Program-made: the position numbers and the translations under genes
Assembly: GCA_964429875.1 (NCBI GenBank)
Contig: CAYSDL010000030.1
Span: 1 to 16,962, forward strand
Source of the DNA: CAYSDL01 sp964429875
GTDB lineage: Bacteria; Fidelibacterota; Marinisomatia; SCGC-AAA003-L08; D37C17
Length of the DNA stretch: 16,962 nt
Direction of reading: 5' to 3'
Part shown: one piece after another, positions 9,879-16,600 of the stretch
Numbering within the stretch: position 1 is the first letter of the stretch
How the letters are laid out: every line of letters begins with the position of its first letter
The notes under the pieces: model-generated
The model's database searches: none
What the model saw: only the letters and a program-made list of their open reading frames with translations
Told to the model about the DNA's origin: nothing

Positions 9879-11563
9879 TATTCTTAATAAAAATATTATT
9901 GATATTAAATGTCTTATGTGGAATGATCCCATATAATTATTCTTTAGATCATTTAGATTATAATATTCAATCATCAAGAGATATTGTGAATGATTTAGCT
10001 GATGATAGTATCGTAGATCTTAGAGATGGATATGATGTTAATATCTATGCTGGGACCTCAGGAGGCCTCAGCATTATCGATTTGGTTTTTGGAGAAATAT
10101 CTTTTTCACATTTTGTAGATGAGGATCTTCCTGATGGAGGGAATCCATCAACAGTGACCTATGATTTAGAAAATGGAGAAACGATGATAGTTGTATCAGG
10201 AGTACTATCTTATTTTAGCCAGGTTGAAGATGATTATATTCCTTATGGAACTGGAATTGCATGGAGCATTAATAGTGGAACTACGTGGAATTTTACAGAA
10301 CAACCAACTGATGATATTCCTTATTGTGAAGGTTATACTAATCCAACTATTTGTTCTCCAGCTGTAACAGGCTGTTCTTGGCATCCTGTTACTGGATGTT
10401 CATATCAGGGCTCTTACATTCCTTTTGATTGGTATGGCCAAACTGTATACTCTAATCCAATTACTGTTGTAGAAAAAAATGTAACCTATGATTTATCAGT
10501 AGATATAGATAATGAATATATTTATATAGCAAGCTGGGCAGGTATGCTTAGGAGACTGCATTATGGAGAAGTTCCAAACTGGGAACTTGTTCCTTTGCCA
10601 GAAGACATTGATAGTATTGGAGATGAAGATGAACTTATATGTGGAGGGATATCTTCCCAATCATATGTGTATAATCCAGTAAATCCACCAACAGGAAATC
10701 ATAATCATAAACCTTATGCAGTTCATATTGAAGAAAATGTCATTTGGGTTGGAACTGCTAATGGTATTAATAAAGGACTTATTGATGATGATGGCTGTAT
10801 TGATTGGACTCATCAAACGACTCTGACAGCTAATCTTGCGGGAGACTGGATTATTGATGTTGTTCCTCAATATTTAGAAAATGATATTACACGAATTTGG
10901 CTTATATCAAGAGAACTTGTGTCTCCTCCAGAACCTCATGGTTTAACCTATAGTGATGATGGGGGTGCAACATGGACCATCGTAAATCAGTTTAATGATG
11001 TAAATGATGGAGGGACTGAATCTGCGATTGTATATAATTTATATTTTAATGATAACAATATGTATGCAGCTACTGATCAAGGCCTTTATTATAGTAGCGT
11101 AAATAGTGAACAGAGCTGGAATTCATTTGATGATATCCCAGATGATTGTTTTAATGATACCTGGAAGGTATATACCTTTATTGAAAAAAATGATATAAAA
11201 TTTATTGGCACACCTAATGGACTAATTTATGAATGTGATAGTGATGGTTGTGGTGAAGGTTGGTGCAATGATGATTATATTAACTTAGAGTCTTCTAGTT
11301 TATCAATATATCCTAATCCAACACAAAAATATACAAATTTTGTATATAAAACAGATACATCTTCAGGTCATATTGATATTTTTGATTTTTCCATGAAAAA
11401 TGTTTATTCAAATATTCCTTGCTATCAGGACATCGAAGATGATGGAAACAACTATTTGAAATGTGATTATGACAATATCAATTTAGATAATGGAGTTTAT
11501 TTTTGCAGATTATCTGTTGGAAAACGTGAAGTCTGGGAAAAATTAATGATTATTAATAATTAA
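9875..11563 (+). CDS. Secreted beta-propeller protein with T9SS C-terminal sorting domain (PorZ-like candidate)
   Basis: This is a 562 aa exported protein. An N-terminal hydrophobic stretch (residues 1-23) acts as signal peptide. The body looks like a beta-propeller: repeated strands such as 'VNIYAGTSGGLSIID', 'YIYIASWAGMLRRL', 'VIWVGTANGINKG', 'NMYAATDQGLYYS' and 'IKFIGTPNGLIYE', plus Asp-box turns near 131-138 (SINSGTTWNF) and 359-369 (SDDGGATWTI). The last 90 residues, from about 473, are a type A T9SS sorting domain: SLSIYPNPTQ, then NGVYFCRLSVG and EKLMIINN. There is a Cys cluster around residues 150-175. It overlaps prmA by 4 bases (ATGA) and sits directly upstream of two PorV/PorQ-family barrels. 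PorZ of P. gingivalis is also a propeller with such a C-terminal domain and works with PorQ, so a PorZ-like role is attractive but inferred. An ordinary T9SS cargo is the alternative. Confidence 0.8.
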   Translation: MIFLIKILLILNVLCGMIPYNYSLDHLDYNIQSSRDIVNDLADDSIVDLRDGYDVNIYAGTSGGLSIIDLVFGEISFSHFVDEDLPDGGNPSTVTYDLENGETMIVVSGVLSYFSQVEDDYIPYGTGIAWSINSGTTWNFTEQPTDDIPYCEGYTNPTICSPAVTGCSWHPVTGCSYQGSYIPFDWYGQTVYSNPITVVEKNVTYDLSVDIDNEYIYIASWAGMLRRLHYGEVPNWELVPLPEDIDSIGDEDELICGGISSQSYVYNPVNPPTGNHNHKPYAVHIEENVIWVGTANGINKGLIDDDGCIDWTHQTTLTANLAGDWIIDVVPQYLENDITRIWLISRELVSPPEPHGLTYSDDGGATWTIVNQFNDVNDGGTESAIVYNLYFNDNNMYAATDQGLYYSSVNSEQSWNSFDDIPDDCFNDTWKVYTFIEKNDIKFIGTPNGLIYECDSDGCGEGWCNDDYINLESSSLSIYPNPTQKYTNFVYKTDTSSGHIDIFDFSMKNVYSNIPCYQDIEDDGNNYLKCDYDNINLDNGVYFCRLSVGKREVWEKLMIINN

Positions 11564-11564
11564 T

Positions 11565-12473
11565 ATGAAAAAACTATTTATTATATTATTTTTCTCATTA
11601 TCACTTGAGGCTGAAACATCAAGCGTAGGTGCAGCTTTTAGATATGGAGCAAATGCAAAAGGAATTTCTCTTTCAGGTGCAACAGTAAGTATTTATAATG
11701 AGGGATTTAATGCTTTTAGTAATCCAGCATTTATATCACAAAGCAGAAAGCATGAGTTTGGTTTGTCATATTTTTCAATGACTTTAGACCGGTCAATACA
11801 AGCTATTACATATTCAAGAAATATTTCTTCTAACGCAGGAATTGGTTTATCTTTTTTAAGAACAGCTGTAACACATATTAAACAAACAGATACAGATAAT
11901 AATATCATAGGTGATTTAGAATACTGGGAAGGTCTTATTGCAATGTCTTTTGGCGTAAAAAATAATAAATTATCTTTAGGTGGAAATTTAAAAGTGTATC
12001 AAAATCATTTGCATAATTATGCTGCTAACGGGATAGGGCTTGATTTGGGAATCAATTATTATTTAAATGATAAAATTAATTTAGCCTTATGTTCAAAAAA
12101 TATTGGAGCAGAGTATAAATGGGATTTTGATGAAAATGAAAAGATCCCCCTTATTACATCTATGGGTATATCTTATAGTGATAAACATAAATATTTAAAT
12201 GATTTTATTTTTACAATGCAATTGGATTACAATAATTCTATCTATGAACAATACAGATTAGGATTAGAAATAAATCCATATAAAATGATTAAATTTAGGT
12301 TTGGTTTAAGAGAAAGTAATGATAGAGATATAACTAATTTATTTTATTTTGGGTTAGGTTATGAAATTAAATCAATTCTTGGTGGAGGAATCAATATTGA
12401 TTATGCTCTAGATCCAGGATTGATGGGTGAGGGTATGACTCATTTATTCAGCTTTACATTTTTAAAAAATTAA
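11565..12473 (+). CDS. PorV/PorQ-family outer-membrane beta-barrel protein (first paralogue)
   Basis: This 302 aa protein has a signal peptide ending near SLSLEA/ETSS. The family's N-terminal pattern is visible at residues 38-57 (GATVSIYNEGFNAFSNPAFI), where the chain loops inside the barrel and 'NP[AS]' is conserved. The rest alternates short amphipathic strands (KLSLGGNLKVYQ, GIGLDLGINYYL, FYFGLGYEIK) and ends with LFSFTFLKN. In known T9SS, PorV binds cargo and moves it from SprA to the attachment complex, while PorQ holds PorZ. I cannot tell which of the two this is: 'ATVSIYNE...NPAFI' is reminiscent of PorQ. It starts one base after the propeller gene stop, with no SD, and is probably translated by coupling. 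Confidence 0.75.
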   Translation: MKKLFIILFFSLSLEAETSSVGAAFRYGANAKGISLSGATVSIYNEGFNAFSNPAFISQSRKHEFGLSYFSMTLDRSIQAITYSRNISSNAGIGLSFLRTAVTHIKQTDTDNNIIGDLEYWEGLIAMSFGVKNNKLSLGGNLKVYQNHLHNYAANGIGLDLGINYYLNDKINLALCSKNIGAEYKWDFDENEKIPLITSMGISYSDKHKYLNDFIFTMQLDYNNSIYEQYRLGLEINPYKMIKFRFGLRESNDRDITNLFYFGLGYEIKSILGGGINIDYALDPGLMGEGMTHLFSFTFLKN

Positions 12474-12476
12474 CAT

Positions 12477-13325
12477 ATGAAAATTTTTATTATTATTTGC
12501 ATTAGTTTTAATCTTGCTTTTAGTATTGGTCTAAAAGCATTAATTATTCCTCAGAGTGCTCTGACTTTAGCCTCTTCAAATACAGGTATTGCTCATAATA
12601 ACAATATTGATATTAACCCCTCAGGGACTTCATCATTAAATTCTTATATGGGCTTTTCAAAAAACAGCTGGTTTGGTGATTTAGAAGGACAAAAGATTTC
12701 ATTCTTAAAGAATGATTCATATATTTCTTTTGAATCATTAAGTATAGATGATATTGAACTAAGAGATGAGGTGGCAAGTGAATCGCCCATTGGTTTTTTT
12801 GGAGCATATTGGTACTCATTAGAATATTCTAGAGCTTTAAATTCTGATTTTTTAAAATCAAAAAATATTGAAGTTGGCTATAAAGCTAAAGTCTATTTAT
12901 CAAAACTATATACTGAATCAATGCATGGTATTGCAATTGATTTAGGCTTAACAAAGAAGTTAACTGATAATCTATCTTTTGGTTTTGTTGCTAAAAATTT
13001 TGGAAAAGAGTATACTGGAGGTTTAAATGCTAAAACTTCAAGTATTCTAGGAATAGGGATAAAGTATAACTTTAATAATGTCCCCTTATTAATGCTATCT
13101 GATTTAATCTACCAAAATGATGATTTATTTAAAAAAGTATCACTTGAGACAAAGTTTCCATATCTTAATTTGATATGTGGGCTAACCTCAGGCAATAATT
13201 ATAAAGACTATTCAATGGGACTGAAGATGGATATTCAAGATTGGTCAATTGTTTATGCAACTCTAAAACATGACAGTGATGTGCTTGGCTCTCCAACTTC
13301 AATAGAGCTTATAAGAAAATTTTAA
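12477..13325 (+). CDS. PorV/PorQ-like outer-membrane barrel, divergent second paralogue
   Basis: This is a 282 aa exported protein with signal peptide MKIFIIICISFNLAFS. Its layout matches the preceding gene: a small-residue N-terminal segment (SALTLASSNTGIAHNN... then INPSG at 46-50 in place of the usual NPA), then alternating strands (NIEVGYKAKVYLSKL, GIAIDLGLTKKL, LSFGFVAKNFGKEY) and a C-terminal Phe (ELIRKF) as in many barrel proteins. 'LSFGFVAKNFGKEY' corresponds to 'INLALCSKNIGAEY' in the first paralogue, supporting common ancestry. It starts 3 bases after that gene, with no SD. It is the last gene of the operon. A role in the T9SS attachment complex is inferred from family and position. 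The N-terminal motif is weaker than in its neighbour, so confidence is lower. Confidence 0.65.
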   Translation: MKIFIIICISFNLAFSIGLKALIIPQSALTLASSNTGIAHNNNIDINPSGTSSLNSYMGFSKNSWFGDLEGQKISFLKNDSYISFESLSIDDIELRDEVASESPIGFFGAYWYSLEYSRALNSDFLKSKNIEVGYKAKVYLSKLYTESMHGIAIDLGLTKKLTDNLSFGFVAKNFGKEYTGGLNAKTSSILGIGIKYNFNNVPLLMLSDLIYQNDDLFKKVSLETKFPYLNLICGLTSGNNYKDYSMGLKMDIQDWSIVYATLKHDSDVLGSPTSIELIRKF

Positions 13326-13408
13326 ATTTATTAAATCAATTTTATTTTTTATTTATTTAAATAAAATTCTTTTGAAGTATTACTTTAAATAATTAAATTA
13401 TAGTGCTT

Positions 13409-13414
13409 TATAAT
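13409..13414 (+). promoter_or_regulatory. Perfect -10 box (TATAAT) for the hairpin RNA
   Basis: TATAAT matches the sigma-70 consensus exactly. Transcription would begin about 7 bases later (around 13421), only a few bases before the left arm of the hairpin at 13425. No good -35 hexamer is seen at 16-18 bases spacing; TTGAAG at 13372 is too far away. In such AT-rich DNA a chance TATAAT is possible, so the weight comes from its position relative to the hairpin. Confidence 0.4.
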
Positions 13415-13420
13415 ATAAGA

Positions 13421-13492
13421 TTTTAAGCCGTGTTAGGATATTTTTCGCACTCCTCCTCTAAGATCCACAATTTTCCTAGCACGGTTTTTTTT
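13421..13492 (+). ncRNA. Candidate small RNA: long hairpin with anti-SD (CTCCTCC) loop
   Basis: The predicted transcript is about 72 nt. The left arm 13425-13438 (AAGCCGTGTTAGGA) pairs with the right arm 13474-13487 (TCCTAGCACGGTTT), giving 14 pairs including two G-U. The right arm runs into eight T (13485-13492), as at an intrinsic terminator. The 35-base loop is too large for a simple terminator and is single-stranded and pyrimidine-rich: it contains TTTCGCACT (13443-13451) and CTCCTCC (13450-13456), which resembles the anti-SD at the 16S rRNA 3' end. With TATAAT just upstream, the unit looks like an independent short RNA that could pair with SD sequences. Known sRNAs with exposed CU-rich motifs (for example cyanobacterial Yfr1) work this way. 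I recognise no named RNA family. The alternative is simply the terminator of the operon. Confidence 0.5.
13425..13492 (+). terminator. Rho-independent terminator-like stem and T-tract
   Basis: The same stem (13425-13438 with 13474-13487) followed by T8 would end transcription, either of the candidate small RNA or of readthrough from the last operon gene, whose stop is 100 bases upstream. The stem is GC-rich compared with the surrounding sequence (CCGTG/CACGG core), which is notable in this AT-rich spacer. Confidence 0.6.
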
Positions 13493-13581
13493 ATTTCCAA
13501 AAGATAATTCTTCTACTTTATCGAATGAATAGAGATTTAATTGATCTAAATCACATATAAAACAAGAAAATAAATAATTTA

Positions 13582-13610
13582 TTGCAATTTTATAAAATCA
13601 CATTTATATT
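13582..13610 (+). promoter_or_regulatory. Probable promoter of the Cys-rich protein gene (TTGCAA-17-TATATT)
   Basis: TTGCAA (13582-13587) and TATATT (13605-13610) are separated by 17 bases, matching the sigma-70 consensus at 4 of 6 and 5 of 6 positions. A start near 13617 would give a leader of about 60 bases before the ATG at 13679. The less AT-rich leader begins right after it. No other pair in the spacer has this spacing and quality. Confidence 0.45.
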
Positions 13611-13625
13611 TGGTCTCGACAGATA

Positions 13626-13652
13626 GTGCGAAATGTCAAAGTTGTACGAAAT
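13626..13652 (+). repeat. Near-duplicated 9-mer in the 5' leader (GTGCGAAAT / GTACGAAAT)
   Basis: GTGCGAAAT (13626-13634) recurs as GTACGAAAT (13644-13652), one mismatch, 18 bases apart. The first copy with its preceding A (AGTGCGAAA, 13625-13633) is exactly complementary to TTTCGCACT in the loop of the upstream hairpin RNA (13443-13451). The pair could be two binding sites for that RNA, or two half-sites for a protein. Confidence 0.4.
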
Positions 13653-13668
13653 TTTTATAAAAACACTC

Positions 13669-13675
13669 GGAGGAG
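13669..13675 (+). promoter_or_regulatory. Strong Shine-Dalgarno (GGAGGAG) that decides the start of the Cys-rich gene
   Basis: GGAGG (13669-13673) lies 5 bases before the ATG at 13679, but only 2 before the ATG at 13676. The second of the tandem ATGs is therefore preferred. It is the only strong SD at any gene start in this window, and it is complementary over 7 bases to the loop of the candidate small RNA. Confidence 0.75.
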
Positions 13676-13678
13676 ATG

Positions 13679-16600
13679 ATGAAAAAAACACTGTTAATGT
13701 TTTTTGTGTTTTCTTGGCTTTGTTTTGCCGATACAAATACACAAAAAGAAGTTGTTGAGTCTCAACTAGTTAAAGACCCTGCAACTACAATAATCCAAAA
13801 AGAAATTGCAACACCTTTACATAATAAAAAGGCATCAATTTCTAAAGAGGTTGCAACACCTTTATTTGATACAAATCAATCAAATACAAACATTGAAAAT
13901 ACAATTACAATAGAAGAAGAAGTTACTATTGAAGTAGAAGAAGCTACTCAACAAGAACTTCCTCAAAATGAGCTTCCTGGAAAAGAAGTTGCAGTTCCTG
14001 CAGGAAAAGAAATTGCTCCTCATTTAAACTCTGTTGTAGAAAGCTCAAAAAATGGTGAAAAAATTCTTTCAGTAAATTCTACTACTGAACAAAAAATTCA
14101 CCCTGATCAAGAAAAATTAGATATTTTAAATCCATTGCATGAAGAACATGCAGCTAATTTCAATGGTCCAACTCTATGGACAGAAATTGAAGTTGCTCCA
14201 GAATATGATGGTAGAGATGGAACAGTATCAGCAAGTGTTTGTACTGATTACTATGCTTCTGAAACATACTGGATTCTTCTTGACACAACTAACTGGTGGG
14301 CATGGGGAGCAGATGGTTGGACAGCTCATGCTTCTGGTTCATATGGATGTGATGAAGTATCAGTATCTGTTCCAGCAGGTAACTATATGTTCATTGTAGG
14401 TGATTCATATGGTGATGGTGGTGGATATGCTGATATCTCAGTAAATGGTACATTTGTAGGTAGCGTAGCTACTTCTTCAGGTGATCCACTTAGTGAGTAT
14501 TCAGGTTTATATGAAGCTTCATTAACTTTTGATGTTAATGATGAAGAGCCTGCAGGTTGTGATGCTGGTGAAGCTTATACTTTAGTAGTTGGTGGTGGTT
14601 CCTATGATGGTGAAATCTCATGGGATTTTAATGGTTCATCTGGTGGTGCAGGTACATTTGAATTTTGTCTTGTAGATGGTGACTATACTTTTAATGGCTA
14701 TGACTCATGGGGTGATGGCTGGAATGGTGGTTCTGCTATATTTTATGATGCTGATGGTGGTTTTGTTGCTTCATTTGCAGTTGAAGGTAGTTCTGGTTCA
14801 TGGACAGTAACTATAGGTGGTGCTCCACCAGTTGCAGGTTGTACTGATGATTCTGCTGAAAATTATGATGCGGATGCTACAGCTGATGATGGTTCATGTA
14901 CATGGAATGGTGGATGTTCATCTGCTTCTTATTGGGGCTGTGGTGATGGTCAATGTATTCCTGCATCATATGTATGTGATGGTTCATCTGAATTTTGTAA
15001 TGCAGGATGGGGCCCTGACTGTGATAATGGCGCAGATGAAGGCCTAGATGTTTGCAGTTATGAAGATGAATGTAGTGCTGGTTTTCAATGTACTGATGGA
15101 TCTGAAGTTGATGCAGCTGAAGATTGTGCAGTATGTGCATATGACTGGTCAGCTTATGGTGCAGCCAGTTGTGATGCAGCATGGGATACATATGGTATAG
15201 ATTGTGCTACATTAGAAGGAAGTTATGGCTGGGATTGTACTGGTTGTTCATGTCCTGGTGATGGCGCTGCTGATGGTGGCGATGATGGTAGTGATCCATA
15301 TGCTGATTGTACAGGTAATGCTGGCTGGATTAGTGATGGATGGTGCGATGGATCTAACAATAACGAATCTTGTGGTTATGATGGTGGAGACTGTTGCCCT
15401 TCTACTTGTGTAGATGGTACATACAGTTGTGCATCATATGGTGGTGACTGTGATGATTGTGTAGACCCTTCTGCAAGTGATTCTAATGGTCAAGGTGACT
15501 GTGCTGCAGATCCTTGTGATGATGGATCATGTGATTGTGCAGGGACTCCTGGCGGTGATGCATTCACTGATTGTGCAGGTTCATGTGTAGCTGGTTCTTA
15601 TTCAAGTTGGAACGGTGATGGCTACTGTGATGATGGTGCATGGGGTGTTGATTTCCATTGTCCTGATTATAATTGTGACAGTGGCGACTGTGGTACTGAG
15701 CTTCTTGCTGACGGTACTTGCGGCGTAGCTGAAACTTGTGATGAAGGTTATGACTGTGCTGGTGAATGTGGTGGCTCAGCTGTAGAAGACTGTTCAGGTT
15801 TATGCGGCGGTGATTCAATGATTGACTGTGCAGGTACATGTATTGCTGGTTCTTATTCAAGTTGGAACGGTGATGGCTATTGTGATGATGGTGCATGGGG
15901 TGTAGATTTCCATTGTGCTGATTATAATTGTGACAGTGGTGACTGTGGTACTGAACTTCTTGATGATGGTACTTGTGGTACTGCAAGTGTTGAAGGTTGT
16001 ATTGATCCTGCAGCAACAAACTTTGATTCAGCTGCTACGGATCAATCATATAATGAATATGGCACTTCAACATGTACATATGCAGGGTGTGCAGATATCC
16101 CTGTTGCCCAAGGATGTCTTTTTGATGATGGAACCTCTGCCACATGGAATGACGGCTGGTGGGATTGTCTTAATTGGGGAGGTAGTGTTTGTGGTCTTGG
16201 CGAAGTAGTATTTGAACTTGATCTTCCTGATAATGTATCAGGAACCCCTCATGTACAAGGTACATATAATGGGTGGTGTGGTGATTGTTATAATGCTATG
16301 AGCGATGATGACGGTGATGGAATCTGGACTCACACACAATATTTTACTCCTGGAGACTACCATGATTATAAATATTCTATTGGTGCTTGGGCTGATCAAG
16401 AAGACCTTACTGGTCTTAGTGATTGTGCAGTAGAAACTGATGGATACTGGAATAGAAATTTTACAGCAGGTGATGCAAATACTTCTCAAACTCTAGCTTC
16501 ATGCTGGGGTTCATGTGAAGAAACATGTGCTGCACCTACATGTGAAGATTTAGGTGGTTTTGTTGATTGTGCTGGTCAATGTGTAGATACATATTACCTG

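Larger units (their letters stand above)
13326..13678 (+). other. 353-base gene-free region between the T9SS operon and the Cys-rich gene
   Basis: No convincing reading frame exists here on either strand. The first part (13326-13400) is almost only A and T. A hairpin RNA or terminator with its own -10 box lies at 13409-13492. The stretch 13493-13580 shows nothing I can name. A promoter-like pair (13582-13610), a short leader with a near-duplicated 9-mer (13626-13652) and a strong SD (13669-13675) lead into the next gene. The change from no SD in the operon to a perfect SD here marks a new transcription unit. Confidence 0.8.

Noticed and set aside
9875..9940. Possible lipoprotein signal (LNVLC) on the propeller protein
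   Set aside because: The residue before Cys is Leu, not Gly, Ala or Ser, so the lipobox is poor; an ordinary signal peptide fits better.
13338..13368. A/T-only inverted repeat (AATTTTATTT / AAATAAAATT) after the last operon gene
   Set aside because: It can pair over 10 bp, but only with A-T pairs in an almost pure A/T region, so it is likely chance. The CCGTG/CACGG stem further on is the better terminator.
13611..13668. Riboswitch in the leader of the Cys-rich gene
   Set aside because: The predicted leader is only about 60 bases and shows no stable multi-helix fold or recognisable aptamer core.
13676..13678. First ATG of the tandem pair as start of the Cys-rich gene
   Set aside because: It leaves only 2 bases after GGAGG, too close for a ribosome; the ATG at 13679 has 5.
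14877..16019. Minus-strand open frames rich in His and Asn opposite the Cys-rich gene
   Set aside because: They mirror the GAT/GGT/TGT codon bias of the plus-strand gene (ATC/ACC/ACA read in another phase). They have no start signals and carry the same repeats, so they are shadows.
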